A DNA stretch of 35,653 nt from a virus. How positions within the stretch are numbered: position 1 is the first letter of the stretch; every line of letters starts with the position of its first letter. The notes under the pieces were generated by a model that did no database searches, was not told the DNA's origin, and was given only the letters and a program-made list of their open reading frames with translations. Made by a program: the position numbers and the translations under genes. The stretch spans positions 1-35,653 of IMG/VR virus record IMGVR_UViG_3300025646_000162. One strand, given 5' to 3'. Positions 16,052 to 24,511 of this stretch are shown here, one piece after another.

Positions 16052-17698
16052 TTATTCCTTAGTAAATTTATAGATGTGCTCATCTTCAATCTTACCCCAA
16101 TTAAAGCCTGCATAGACATCCACAGGCATGGGTAAGTCCTTAATCTTAGTTGAACGACAACACTCAAACCAAGCCTCTTGCATTGCTTCAGACATAACCC
16201 TAGCTACTTGTTCGTGAACTGATCTGTCATTGTCACATTCAAGAACCCAAGAGTCATGTACAAAGTTACAAACCTTAATATCACCTGGCAAACCTCTTAA
16301 CGCAGGCATCATGTAGTGTGTAGCTAGTTTAGCCACTTCAGCACCAAAGCCTTGCACTTGTATATTAAGATGGTCAGTCATTAGTTTGCCAACATAACGA
16401 CGACCAAGAGGTGTCTGCCAGGGTTGCTTCTTGCGCCAAGCAGCTATACCGCGTTGTTGCCAGGCATAGATACCAGTCCATAAGTTTTGCCACTTCTTCT
16501 TAATCATAGCTAACTCAGCTTCTGGAACTAATAGGCCTGCGTCTTTAATCAAGATAGACCCCAGCATGCCATGACTACCTCCATACAATAAGTTGAAGTT
16601 AGCTGTCTTAGCTACTTGCCTAGACGCTTTAATCATGTCTGCAGTATATTGGTGCAAGTCTTCGCCTGAACGGAATAGCTCTTCCATACGTAGTTCGCCA
16701 GTTATTGCGCAACCTCCACGTAGCTCTAATTGTGAATAGTCACTGTATATAAGTGATCTACCGCTGTCAGGCTCTACGCCAAAGACGTCTTTAGTTTTGC
16801 GTGGGATCTGTTGAAGGTTCTGGTCACCACAAGTACAACGACCTGACCTGGCTGAGGGTTTAAACCGACCATAAATGCGGCCAGAAGCAACATCAAACTT
16901 AGTTAAGAAGCTATTCTGTTTTATTAACTTGCGAACTTCATTAACTTGTGCGGCTCGTTCATTACCTTGCAAGGCAAAGGTAGCTAAAGCTAAACCGTCT
17001 GATTCGCTCTCACCGATGTATGGACGAACTTGTTGCCAGGAGTTAACATTAATAGGTAAAGCTAACTCATCAATGCGAGCTAGGTTAGATCTGTAACGGT
17101 TTTGCAACTCTTCCGCTAACACAGGCATACCATTTTGCTGAAACTCAAGACAGTATCTGGTAAAGAGAATGTCTAGCTTATAGCTAAAATCGTCTTGCAT
17201 CTCAGATAACTTGTCAAGCACTTCAAACATATGGAATACATCTAGCGCCGCATACATTTCTTGTGCAGGAGACAATAGACCTGACCAACTAGATTTCTGC
17301 AAATCTTTCTTGCTCAGCCCTGCTTGTTCATAAGGATCATAGCCTAAAACATAGCTAAGGACATCATCAAGAGTGAACTTCTCTTTAGTATAATAGTACA
17401 AACGAGACAAGTAAAATGTATCAATAAACTCACCAGGCAGCCAGTTAGCTCCTGTTTGAGTTTGGAGTACTGAAAAATCATAGTGCAGGTTATGGCCAAT
17501 CGGGGTCACTTCTTTAATGAAGTTAGCTAATGTGTATGGCTCAGGCTTACGTACTAGCTTAACTTCAGGCCAATGTGGCTGATAGAATTGAGCAACCTCT
17601 ATTTGACCATAGAAACCATCAGTTTCTGTGTCAAAAGCTATGGGTTGCTTTATGTTTGTTGAGGACATTACATCCTCAAGAGTAGTGAATGCGTACAT
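16052..17698 (-). CDS. Family A DNA polymerase with 3'-5' exonuclease
   Basis: A 548-aa replicative polymerase, shorter than T7 gp5 (704). Proofreading: Exo I IAFDTETDG (D23, E25), Exo II GHNLHYDFSVL (D74), Exo III YAALD (Y149, D153). Polymerase: motif A SDYSQLELR (D320), motif B RQVAKTANFNLLYG (R360, K364, F368, Y372), motif C FVHDSW near residue 475. Phe at the E. coli 762 position is common in virulent phages. No extra thumb loop for thioredoxin binding is evident, so it may work without that factor. The start at 17698 has GAGG five bases upstream. The SSB gene precedes it and an exonuclease follows it. Confidence 0.95.
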   Translation of the reverse strand: MYAFTTLEDVMSSTNIKQPIAFDTETDGFYGQIEVAQFYQPHWPEVKLVRKPEPYTLANFIKEVTPIGHNLHYDFSVLQTQTGANWLPGEFIDTFYLSRLYYYTKEKFTLDDVLSYVLGYDPYEQAGLSKKDLQKSSWSGLLSPAQEMYAALDVFHMFEVLDKLSEMQDDFSYKLDILFTRYCLEFQQNGMPVLAEELQNRYRSNLARIDELALPINVNSWQQVRPYIGESESDGLALATFALQGNERAAQVNEVRKLIKQNSFLTKFDVASGRIYGRFKPSARSGRCTCGDQNLQQIPRKTKDVFGVEPDSGRSLIYSDYSQLELRGGCAITGELRMEELFRSGEDLHQYTADMIKASRQVAKTANFNLLYGGSHGMLGSILIKDAGLLVPEAELAMIKKKWQNLWTGIYAWQQRGIAAWRKKQPWQTPLGRRYVGKLMTDHLNIQVQGFGAEVAKLATHYMMPALRGLPGDIKVCNFVHDSWVLECDNDRSVHEQVARVMSEAMQEAWFECCRSTKIKDLPMPVDVYAGFNWGKIEDEHIYKFTKE

Positions 17699-17761
17699 GG
17701 AATCCTCTATAGGGTTATGTAAAGGCAGTTTAATGTCGTGCCCAGGACTTCAGCCTACAGT

Positions 17762-18364
17762 TTACAGGCGAGGCTTGACAGGTGTCTCAGCAGAGGACTC
17801 ATCAGGGATAGCTCCCATATCATCAACACCTTCAAATGCATCATCTTCGTCCTCATCAATAGCATCGAAGTTATCTCCGCCAGTGAATTCTTTGAACTTA
17901 GACAATTGAATAGAGTTGAGATACAGCGTGACTCCACGAGCGGCTTTGCCGTTGTCATAGATACCCATCGCACCACCAATACGACCGCGGGAACCGTTAC
18001 CAATCTTCTTGTTTCCAAGAGAGACTTCAGCACCCTTTGCATTGAAGGTTTTTACAACTTTGGCAGAACCGTCAGGAAAGACAGTACCTGTCCAGAAGTT
18101 GAACGACACACGACCGGTAGAGTTACCTTCGTCATCTTCAAGAATCTTGAAGCCCAGGGACTTGGGATCCTTACTACCTTTTGGCTTGTTTTCTTCCCAG
18201 AAATTCTCGATTTTTTCCATGAATGCTTTACAAGCATCAGAGTCTTCATCAAGAACCACAGAAGCAACAAAACGGTCGTTATCATTAAGGTCTTTCTTAC
18301 CTTTACCGGTAATGAAAACCCACTCAAGATCGCCCACAGGGGACTGTATATTTTCGGCTGTCAT
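17762..18364 (-). CDS. Single-stranded DNA-binding protein, T7 gp2.5 type
   Basis: A 200-aa protein: an OB-fold core (about 10-155) with the family's internal signature SRGRIGGAMGIYDNGKAARG then VTLYLNSIQL, and a strongly acidic C-terminal tail around 165-185 (DEDEDDAFEGVDD) that in gp2.5 contacts polymerase and helicase. The last residues are PVKPRL, so the acidic stretch does not sit at the extreme end as in T7, where the terminal Phe matters. It is the first gene of the SSB-polymerase-exonuclease unit. A promoter with TTGTAC and TATAAT is upstream at 18419-18448 and GGAG lies before the ATG. Codon use looks more G/C-ending than that of its neighbours, as expected for an abundant protein. 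Confidence 0.87.
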   Translation of the reverse strand: MTAENIQSPVGDLEWVFITGKGKKDLNDNDRFVASVVLDEDSDACKAFMEKIENFWEENKPKGSKDPKSLGFKILEDDEGNSTGRVSFNFWTGTVFPDGSAKVVKTFNAKGAEVSLGNKKIGNGSRGRIGGAMGIYDNGKAARGVTLYLNSIQLSKFKEFTGGDNFDAIDEDEDDAFEGVDDMGAIPDESSAETPVKPRL

Positions 18365-18418
18365 AATTGACTCCTAATTAGTTGAAGAATTGTCACATCT
18401 GACTGATGTAACTAACAT

Positions 18419-18480
18419 ATTATATTGTACTATACACAGCTTGTACAATAAAATATTTTTATGAGGCATAAGCATAACTT
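18419..18480 (-). promoter_or_regulatory. Minus-strand promoter P1 (SSB), long conserved type
   Basis: On the minus strand, TATAAT (18419-18424) lies 18 bp from TTGTAC (18443-18448). Upstream is an A/T stretch and a dyad around 18460-18480 (GGATAAG, then CTTATGCC). The same layout recurs before five other minus-strand genes. Transcription would start about 48 bases before the SSB start codon. Confidence 0.7.
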
Positions 18481-18485
18481 ATCCT

Positions 18486-19829
18486 CTAATTTGTAAACAC
18501 AGTGTCTGATGCACGGCTGATAGCTACATACATCAATCTTAAGTAGAGAGTAAAATCTCTAGCTGCGCAATGGTACAGGTCATCCGTGTCAATGCACACA
18601 TACTTATATGTACTACCTTGACTCTTATGCACTGTCATTGCATGAGGAAAGTCCAGGCATATTACACACTCTTTAAATGTGAGGTAGTCTCGCCAGGCCT
18701 TTGCTCGCTTCTTAGCTAATGGGTGTGTGGGATTAGCTTGAGCCCATAATCTGGCATTGCCGTTAGCAAACTTTTCACACTCTTTATTAGCTTTAGCAGC
18801 GGCTTCTTTGAGTCTTGTGGTATAGCACTTATACTCATAGTGGCCAAATATATAGGCTCTAACTGACTCTATATGGTCTAAGTCGACAAAGTAACCTATA
18901 CGAATATCAGGCATAGACACTAAATGCTCTAGTGTTCTATACTTAGAATCCCAACCTAACTTCTTTTCACCATAAGCTAAGCTGATTTCTTCAATATCAT
19001 GCAGATCTAAGGCATCATTGATAACAAAGTAATGTTCACGATTAGTTGGACTGAATACAGCATCATTAACTTCTACATATGATTTGCCCTCGATCTCAGC
19101 ATTCCATTGCTCAACTGCTTGGTTTGTATAAGCTAATAAGACAATATCTTCACCTGCGTTCTGCATAGCTTTGTATTGCTTAGCTAAGTCTACTTGACGA
19201 ATGAAGTTCTTATTAGCCTCTAAAGGCATAGGTTCTTCACCTCCAATATACTTAACTAATGTATGCAGTAAGTCTAATAACTCATTACCTTCTGCCTGGC
19301 GATAAACATGTGTTAATTGTACCCACCATTTACCATTAGGATTAATGGTTTGCATGTCTCCTATTGGAGGCAGCTGGTTCATATCGCCAATATAAACCAC
19401 TTTAGTTCGTGGCTCACCAGTCTCAGGATCCTCAGATGCAGTAACTATATCCATATAGTCTTGTTCTCCAACCATAGAGAACTCATCTACAAATAAGACT
19501 TGAGTGGTCTCAGGTGTTCCATGCTGACGACTTACTTCAATGTGTTGAGCTTTAGTAGCTAAGTCATTAATAGTAGGTCGTTTAGATAGATAGGCATGCA
19601 ATGTACAAATGTTGGCATTAGGTGAAAGCTTCTCAGCTAAGATTCCACATGCTTTGTGTGTGAAGGCACAAATAGTAGTCTCAAGCTTTTGGCTAACACA
19701 ATAGTCAACTAATTGCTTGAGTGAAGTTGTTTTTCCGGTCCCTGCCGGTCCAGTGATATAGAAAGTCCAAACAGTCTCATCCTTGAGAAACTGCTCGAAC
19801 TTATCTTGCAAACTAATAGTTAAATTCAT
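18486..19829 (-). CDS. SF1 helicase, Dda/RecD-like
   Basis: A 447-aa superfamily 1B (RecD/Dda) helicase. Motif I is GPAGTGKT (27-34), motif Ia CAFTHKAC, motif II VDEFSMVG, motif III GDMNQLPPIG, motif IV region HVYRQ, motif V DFPHAMTVHKSQGSTYKYV and motif VI LRLMYVAISRAS. The length is like T4 Dda (439). It is probably a 5'-3' helicase for fork progress or replication start. The start overlaps the stop of the 66-aa gene by one base (TAATG). It lies upstream of the SSB unit but is separated from it by promoter P1. Confidence 0.93.
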   Translation of the reverse strand: MNLTISLQDKFEQFLKDETVWTFYITGPAGTGKTTSLKQLVDYCVSQKLETTICAFTHKACGILAEKLSPNANICTLHAYLSKRPTINDLATKAQHIEVSRQHGTPETTQVLFVDEFSMVGEQDYMDIVTASEDPETGEPRTKVVYIGDMNQLPPIGDMQTINPNGKWWVQLTHVYRQAEGNELLDLLHTLVKYIGGEEPMPLEANKNFIRQVDLAKQYKAMQNAGEDIVLLAYTNQAVEQWNAEIEGKSYVEVNDAVFSPTNREHYFVINDALDLHDIEEISLAYGEKKLGWDSKYRTLEHLVSMPDIRIGYFVDLDHIESVRAYIFGHYEYKCYTTRLKEAAAKANKECEKFANGNARLWAQANPTHPLAKKRAKAWRDYLTFKECVICLDFPHAMTVHKSQGSTYKYVCIDTDDLYHCAARDFTLYLRLMYVAISRASDTVFTN

Positions 19830-20029
19830 TATCTACCTGAACCCGGTTCATGAATCGTGTCCAGCAGTTGTTTTGCAAGTGTCACGGCCCCATCGTCAGG
19901 GTGATGCAGTACAGTTTCCCCTGTGTCTACGTCATAGGGGTATTTGCCGTCCTTTTGCATTGGCTGTTCACGGGTCGCGCTTCGCGCAAAAATAGGCGAG
20001 CCATTGATGGAAATTGTCACAGTTATCAT
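19829..20029 (-). CDS. Small prophage-type hypothetical protein, 66 aa
   Basis: The start is at the ATG at 20029, six bases after GGAG; the longer frame would begin at a TTG. Pattern: ITVTISINGSPIFARSATR, then YPYDVDTGETVLHHPDDGAVTLAKQLLDTI. Proteins of this kind, with a strand pair and then H-x-P(D/E)DGA and a C-terminal helix, occur in many bacteria and prophages, with no known function. Its base composition is clearly richer in G+C than most neighbours. It overlaps the helicase start by one base. Confidence 0.7.
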   Translation of the reverse strand: MITVTISINGSPIFARSATREQPMQKDGKYPYDVDTGETVLHHPDDGAVTLAKQLLDTIHEPGSGR

Positions 20030-20055
20030 TTGTTGCTCCAATTTGTTTTGTTCAG

Positions 20056-20364
20056 TTATGCGGCAATAACATTTCTGCTATCTGCCTCACATTTTGCTGC
20101 TGCTTTCGTATCAAACAGTTTATCGGCATCGTGCAAAGTGCCGGTGCCGATGCCGGTTTCAATGCACATATATTGTTCCTTAGTTTCTTTCTGAGCCATG
20201 TAGTTGCTGAAAATTTCTTCGCCTTCAACTCCAAGAGAATCAGTGATTTCCACCCTTACCTGACCAATAGTCATCGGGCCTATTACTTGCCACTTATCAG
20301 TGATGTATTCGTGCTGAACGCCATACACCGTGTCGCCGTTACTAAATTTAGTTTCTATCTGCAT
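20056..20364 (-). CDS. Hypothetical phage/prophage protein, 102 aa
   Basis: The start is chosen at 20364 (GGAG seven bases upstream), not the earlier in-frame ATG. The N-terminus, MQIETKFSNGDTVYGVQHEYI, is a small beta-barrel (SH3-like) entry. A C-terminal segment follows with CIETGIGTGTLHDADKLFDT and a helix of Ala/Lys (KAAAKCEAD). Proteins with this 'KF..GD.VY....' start and 'LF.TK.eA' end are common small phage proteins of unknown function. Composition is G+C richer than the phage average, like its 66-aa neighbour. Confidence 0.7.
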   Translation of the reverse strand: MQIETKFSNGDTVYGVQHEYITDKWQVIGPMTIGQVRVEITDSLGVEGEEIFSNYMAQKETKEQYMCIETGIGTGTLHDADKLFDTKAAAKCEADSRNVIAA

Positions 20365-20407
20365 TGTAGTTCTCCATAAAATCTGCATAACAAGTCTAAG
20401 CTAATAG

Positions 20408-20815
20408 TCAGATCCATTGCTTTGTAGTAGGCGACGCATGCTTAGTAATATTTGTAGCTTTTGCATTGCGCAAGTCATTAGCTATACCTAACTTAGCTTT
20501 ACGGATTCGTAATTGTAAATCCGCATAACCTGTTAAGTCTACTATGTCCACAATATGTTTGAACTCAATAGTATTAGACAGCTCAACCTGGCAAGTCTCA
20601 TGGACTTCAACTACTTGTACAACAGAGAATCCTTTCTGAGTCTCTACTACTGCATAGTCACCCTCACTTACTTTGCCTTGCATATCATCAGGCACAATGT
20701 AAGTGTACTTGCGAGGCCCATCAGACCCATAAGTAGTTGAAGGAAAGATACAGCCAATAGTTTGCACCTGTTTTTCAATCAGCAATGCATTATACAATTT
20801 CAGTTCGTCTTTCAT
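20408..20815 (-). CDS. Hypothetical protein with SH3-like barrel, 135 aa
   Basis: Residues 35-75 (RKYTYIVPDDMQGKVSEGDY, then AVVETQKGFSVVQVVEVHE) read as a small barrel of the type seen in PriA N-domain and phage proteins with 'Y.y.vP......GDyvvV....g..v..Vv.v'. A helical C-terminal part (about 90-120) follows, with many Arg and Lys. The start has GGAGATCTGTA before ATG and overlaps the stop of the 52-aa gene. I do not know the function; a nucleic-acid-related role would suit the basic helices. Confidence 0.65.
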   Translation of the reverse strand: MKDELKLYNALLIEKQVQTIGCIFPSTTYGSDGPRKYTYIVPDDMQGKVSEGDYAVVETQKGFSVVQVVEVHETCQVELSNTIEFKHIVDIVDLTGYADLQLRIRKAKLGIANDLRNAKATNITKHASPTTKQWI

Positions 20816-20973
20816 TACAGATCTCCATAGTTAGTTACAAACCATTCAGCGAAAATCCGCTTCTTACCTTGGATCTTACAGATAAGAATTCCAGGCTTTT
20901 TACGAATGTCTTTTTCCAGGACTTCGACTTCAGTTCTGTTTAACAACTTAACAGTTATAGACCTAATACTCAT
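20815..20973 (-). CDS. Hypothetical protein, 52 aa
   Basis: A small basic beta-rich protein: MSIRSITVKLLNRTEVEVLE then KDIRKKPGILICKIQGKKR and IFAEWFVTNYGDL. The ATG at 20973 is inside the end of denV (11-base overlap) with GGAG 10 bases before it. It overlaps the next gene by one base (TAATG). No family is recognised. Confidence 0.6.
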   Translation of the reverse strand: MSIRSITVKLLNRTEVEVLEKDIRKKPGILICKIQGKKRIFAEWFVTNYGDL

Positions 20974-21364
20974 TTGCTTTTGTCTCCATTTGTTCAAGAC
21001 GTTCAAAGATACGCGCTAAGTTTAACGCGATTGCTTTACCATCAGGCTCCCAGTCATGCATACAATACTTTGGTATGCCAATAACTAAGGAGTCTGGATC
21101 AGTAAACTGTACTTGTATACCACGCCGTTTACATTCAGCAATCAATTGTTTTTGACGCTTAAGTAAATAGCCACAGCGAGTATAAAAGAATTTCATATGG
21201 CCAGTGCCAAGCACATACTGGTCAGATTGTGTGTGACAAGGTAATTCGCCTTTCCCTTCAAGTGCTTTCTTTACAAGAGTAAAGATACGAGGCAACTCAC
21301 GATACTCAGCTAACAAGTGTTTGTCGTGTAGTATCTCAGGATCCACACAGTTGATACGTGTCAT
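20963..21364 (-). CDS. denV: Pyrimidine-dimer DNA glycosylase (T4 endonuclease V homologue)
   Basis: A 133-aa protein with the T4 DenV pattern over nearly its whole length. It starts MTRINCVDPEILHDKHLLAE then YRELPRIF, against MTRIN...DQHLMAEYRELPRVF in T4. Thr2 (the N-terminal nucleophile after Met removal), Arg3, His16, Arg22, Glu23 (catalytic) and Arg26 are all present. The later blocks LGTGHMKFFYTR and LKRQKQLIAECKRRG match T4 GAGHVTFFYD and LRKRQIELIAECLKRG. It removes UV-induced cyclobutane pyrimidine dimers by glycosylase plus AP-lyase action, protecting phage DNA in sunlit habitats. It has its own promoter (P2) upstream and heads the small-gene operon that ends in the Dda-like helicase. 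Confidence 0.95.
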   Translation of the reverse strand: MTRINCVDPEILHDKHLLAEYRELPRIFTLVKKALEGKGELPCHTQSDQYVLGTGHMKFFYTRCGYLLKRQKQLIAECKRRGIQVQFTDPDSLVIGIPKYCMHDWEPDGKAIALNLARIFERLEQMETKANEY

Positions 21365-21393
21365 AACTAATTCCTACTGTTCTGTAAAACTCT

Positions 21394-21460
21394 ATTATAC
21401 TATGATACTATAAGATAGTATAATAAAAAGATTTTATACCGTCATAGATAAATCTTATGC
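21394..21460 (-). promoter_or_regulatory. Minus-strand promoter P2 (denV operon)
   Basis: TATAAT (21394-21399), an 18-bp spacer, TTATAC (21418-21423), A/T-rich upstream sequence and the dyad start GCATAAG at 21454-21460. The dyad overlaps the 3' end of the 92-aa gene. One mismatch to TTGTAC in the -35 box. Confidence 0.65.
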
Positions 21461-21733
21461 TATTAGCACTCCTGTGTCAACTTTATATCCATTAGCAAAT
21501 ATATCGCAATGTGACAGCGTGACAGCTATGTCCTTTTTTACTTGTAGGGCTATACTTAGATGTGTTTTGATCATAAAAGTGCAGTTATGCACAGTTACGC
21601 TACGATTAATTTTTAAAGTCCCATATAGGTAGAAGACTTTATTAGTTACTACACCTTTTCTAGCATACCAGTTAAATCTTATAGTCGTCTTAAGTACTTG
21701 AAATATGATATATATTTTAAGTAATATACTCAT
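21455..21733 (-). CDS. Hypothetical protein, 92 aa
   Basis: It begins at an ATGA overlap with the primase-helicase stop. The first about 20 residues are hydrophobic and basic (MSILLKIYIIFQVLKTTIRF). The rest looks like a beta-solenoid-like or beta-sheet run (KVFYLYGTLKINRSVTVHNC, then TFMIKTHLSIALQVKKDIAV). No family is recognised. The coupling to the primase gene supports it as real, but the strongly A/T composition leaves some doubt. Confidence 0.5.
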   Translation of the reverse strand: MSILLKIYIIFQVLKTTIRFNWYARKGVVTNKVFYLYGTLKINRSVTVHNCTFMIKTHLSIALQVKKDIAVTLSHCDIFANGYKVDTGVLIA

Positions 21734-24015
21734 AGTTCTATTCCTGGGTCTTCAAACCCTTCATCTTTAAGTTCAGAATATTGCAAGCTAGGTACATGGA
21801 AATAATAAGACTTTACTCCGTCTTTAGTTGTTGGTACTTTCTTAAACCCTGCATCTTGCATAGCTGCTGCCATGCCTCTCTTGACTCCAGCAAAATCTGT
21901 CATAAAAGAATATAGATCGAACAGGTCATCCTCATATATTCTTTGCTCACCTGCATGACTTAACACATGAGGCACATCAAACTCTTCTATTAAGTCATTA
22001 AGTGCATCAAACATATTGTGCTTAAAGTAATAAGCTAACTTAGGTGCAGCAGGTAATGAATCAGCTATTAGATTATGCTTAGTACTACTATATAACGGTG
22101 TTACATACTCATCGTATGACATATCCTCAACTTGAGTAGCTAAGTAATAACAGAAGTCTTTTGACTCTTGCTCAAGCAGCTCATGTACTTTAGCTAAGCC
22201 TCCGTAACCTTCTACCCACTCTGCTGTAGCCATGCTATTAGGCGTACCAGCAATCAGTGCTCGTCTGTCTCCATCCTCTAATAGTAGTGGATTAGTATTA
22301 GCTGTTAATATGAATGTAGCATTGTGCTTGTACGAGAAGCCATCTGACCGCATCTGCCTGACTTGAATAGTGTCTTTACCTGAGTATGCCTTTATCTTAC
22401 CTAAAGCTTCTTGCTTATCTGCATACCTGGATAACTGGTTTCCATACTCATCTAGTTGAACAAAGTATCGATCAACTATCCACCCATTATACTGCTCTAG
22501 GAATTCTTTAGTTGTTGGTTTAGCTATGTAGTCTTCTCCGATTATGTAACTAAGAAGTCTTACAAATGTGTCTTTGCCTGAGCCATGAGTACCTAAGAAG
22601 TAAAGTACTACTGGCGAATAACTAAATGTAGTTAGTTTCTTTCTTAAGAACTTTAGTATATAAATCCTGGTCCTAGTATGCGGCACTAAATGTTCAAAAA
22701 ACCTAAGTGTTACCTCAGGCTCCTTATATAGCTTAGCGTATACCTCAGGCTTATTGAGTATAGCTAATTGTGGAGTTTGTTGAAAGATATTAAATTGTCT
22801 GGTATAGTGGTCTTTAGAGTAGAATCCAAATTCCTTTGCAGGGTCGTTGATAGTGCGTACTATTGGCATAATGCTTTTGAAGTTCTTTCGTTGTGGTAAA
22901 CCCAGACCAATAGTATCGATGTAAGAGAACACGTCAGTGTCTTTATAATATGAGGCGACTGTACCTAATGTGAAGTTAACTAAGTAGTAACTGGCTCGTA
23001 TATCATCAAAGAACACCTCAATAGCCTCACCAAGTTTATTGATAAAGCTAAAGCCTCGTTGCTTCCATTCTTTATCATATGTCCATATAGACTCACCATT
23101 AATAGTAGCACTGCCACTTAACATAGGTTTGATTATAGTGGCTCGTAGCTGCTTTGGATCCATAGGCTCAGACCAGAGCTCGTTAATGAACTCTATGGCC
23201 TCCTCATACAGGTCCTGGTCAATGCTCGCATCTTTGCCCAATATAGCTGAGACTTTACTAAGGTACTCTGACCCACGACCAGTAGGCACTTGATCAGGAT
23301 GTAGATACCCGTGCTTAAGGTATTGTGGAAGCTCTCTGAAATCTTTAGGCGTAATTATTCTAAACAATGTAGGGCTGAACTCTTCTTTCTGTAGCATCAG
23401 TTCAACAGTAGGCGCCAGGAAGTTAGCTAATTGGACTTTACCATTCGTTGGCTCATCGGTTGCAACAGTCTTGGTCTTAGCTATATAATACTGGTCATAC
23501 AATGACTTTAGCATCGTATAGACCTCAATCGGCATACCTACTAGCTTAGGCATCTCCTCAAATGTCTCTTGCGGCCAGGGCTCCTTAGTTGTGTTAGCGT
23601 CGGTTGGCAAATATACAAAGCCATTATCAGAGTAAAAGTCTAGCTTAATAGTCTCATTGTTCAAACTAAACGATGGTATATTGTATTGCTCTTTCTCTGG
23701 ATACTTGTATAGGATAGTGCCGCCACCTGATGGCTTACCTTTAGATATAAAGTGGAATTGATTCTCTGGATCCAGGGCTTTGAACATTGAGTAAGTAACA
23801 GAGCTATCACAATCTATAGCTATCATGCCACTAACTTTACCGCACATAGTGCCGCCTAGAGATACAGCTTTCTCGTTAAAGGTACTGTTATATTTGTCCT
23901 TCCAATCCTTCTCAAACTGGGGTATAGTTTTTTTACCGTTCTCTAACCTCTTTAGCTCTCCTTTTAAAGGAACAGTATGAAACCCCATCTCTATGAATGG
24001 TTGTATAGTTTTCAT
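21730..24015 (-). CDS. D5-type bifunctional primase-helicase
   Basis: A 761-aa protein. The start is at 24015, where ATG overlaps the stop of the preceding gene (ATGA); an ATG four codons earlier has a poorly placed ribosome site. The N-terminal about 200 residues are primase-polymerase (AEP)-like: IAIDCDSS with D68 and D70, then GGGTILYKYP and KLDFYSDNGFVYLP. The C-terminal half is an SF3/D5-like helicase: LGTHGSGKDT (475-482, Walker A), VQLDEYGNQ (522-525, Walker B), NATFILTANTNPLL (motif C/sensor 1) and DRRALIAG (arginine finger region). It primes and unwinds at the fork. Preceded by promoter P3 and a 102-aa gene. Confidence 0.9.
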   Translation of the reverse strand: MKTIQPFIEMGFHTVPLKGELKRLENGKKTIPQFEKDWKDKYNSTFNEKAVSLGGTMCGKVSGMIAIDCDSSVTYSMFKALDPENQFHFISKGKPSGGGTILYKYPEKEQYNIPSFSLNNETIKLDFYSDNGFVYLPTDANTTKEPWPQETFEEMPKLVGMPIEVYTMLKSLYDQYYIAKTKTVATDEPTNGKVQLANFLAPTVELMLQKEEFSPTLFRIITPKDFRELPQYLKHGYLHPDQVPTGRGSEYLSKVSAILGKDASIDQDLYEEAIEFINELWSEPMDPKQLRATIIKPMLSGSATINGESIWTYDKEWKQRGFSFINKLGEAIEVFFDDIRASYYLVNFTLGTVASYYKDTDVFSYIDTIGLGLPQRKNFKSIMPIVRTINDPAKEFGFYSKDHYTRQFNIFQQTPQLAILNKPEVYAKLYKEPEVTLRFFEHLVPHTRTRIYILKFLRKKLTTFSYSPVVLYFLGTHGSGKDTFVRLLSYIIGEDYIAKPTTKEFLEQYNGWIVDRYFVQLDEYGNQLSRYADKQEALGKIKAYSGKDTIQVRQMRSDGFSYKHNATFILTANTNPLLLEDGDRRALIAGTPNSMATAEWVEGYGGLAKVHELLEQESKDFCYYLATQVEDMSYDEYVTPLYSSTKHNLIADSLPAAPKLAYYFKHNMFDALNDLIEEFDVPHVLSHAGEQRIYEDDLFDLYSFMTDFAGVKRGMAAAMQDAGFKKVPTTKDGVKSYYFHVPSLQYSELKDEGFEDPGIEL

Positions 24016-24320
24016 CGCTCTAGCCATGCTCCTACAGGGAATCTGCCTACATACTTCCAGGTCTCAGGTTGCTCTTGCGCACCAGGCACTTCATGTATAA
24101 GCCAGTCTGGAAATAGTGAAGCCTCCATAACTTTAGCTATCTTTGGATTAGTGTTTATATAACCCAGGAATTTTTCATAGTACTCTAGGAGTGTTGTGAA
24201 AGTAGGCACACTCATATTGATCTGATTATCAGTATGAATCTTCCTTACTGGTACACCTATGGTTGACAGTTCATACATTTTATGTAAGTACTGTTTGCTG
24301 ATTAACTTACGTGCTCTCAT
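24012..24320 (-). CDS. Hypothetical protein, 102 aa, upstream of primase
   Basis: A basic helical N-terminus (MRARKLISKQYLHKMYELST) and a possible helix-turn-helix around 20-45 (GVPVRKIHTDNQINMSVPTF then TTLLEYYEKF), ending WKYVGRFPVGAWLER. Its stop overlaps the primase start (ATGA), so the two are made together. This suggests a loader, an origin-recognition factor or another partner of the primase-helicase. No family is recognised; promoter P3 is 30 bases upstream. Confidence 0.6.
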   Translation of the reverse strand: MRARKLISKQYLHKMYELSTIGVPVRKIHTDNQINMSVPTFTTLLEYYEKFLGYINTNPKIAKVMEASLFPDWLIHEVPGAQEQPETWKYVGRFPVGAWLER

Positions 24321-24348
24321 TAGTTTCTCTTTTAGGAAGGGAACTATT

Positions 24349-24416
24349 ATTTTATAAGGATAAATTATAAAAGTAAAATTTAATTTATCTATTGTAATTA
24401 TAAGGTAAGCTTATAG
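24349..24416 (-). promoter_or_regulatory. Minus-strand promoter P3 (primase operon)
   Basis: TAAAAT (24349-24354), an 18-bp spacer and TTTTAC (24373-24378), with the dyad CTATAAG...CTTAT about 38 bases above the -35 box. The same spacing and layout as the others but weaker boxes. Confidence 0.5.
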
Positions 24417-24431
24417 CTAACTAGCAGGCAT

Positions 24432-24459
24432 AAAAAAGCCCCACTCCGAAGAGTGAGGC
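24432..24459 (-). terminator. Rho-independent terminator with TTCG loop
   Basis: On the minus strand, GCCTCACTC, loop TTCG, GAGTGGGGC, then TTTTTT. It ends the 165-aa gene 50 bases after its stop and precedes P3. Confidence 0.88.
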
Positions 24460-24511
24460 AACTACAGGGTAATCCTCGCTAAACCCCTGCAGCTATAGGG
24501 TATAGCTAAGG

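Noticed and set aside
17738-18370. Overlapping long frames on both strands at the SSB gene
   Set aside because: They are antisense or out-of-frame shadows of the SSB gene, whose family pattern, promoter and ribosome site fix the real frame.
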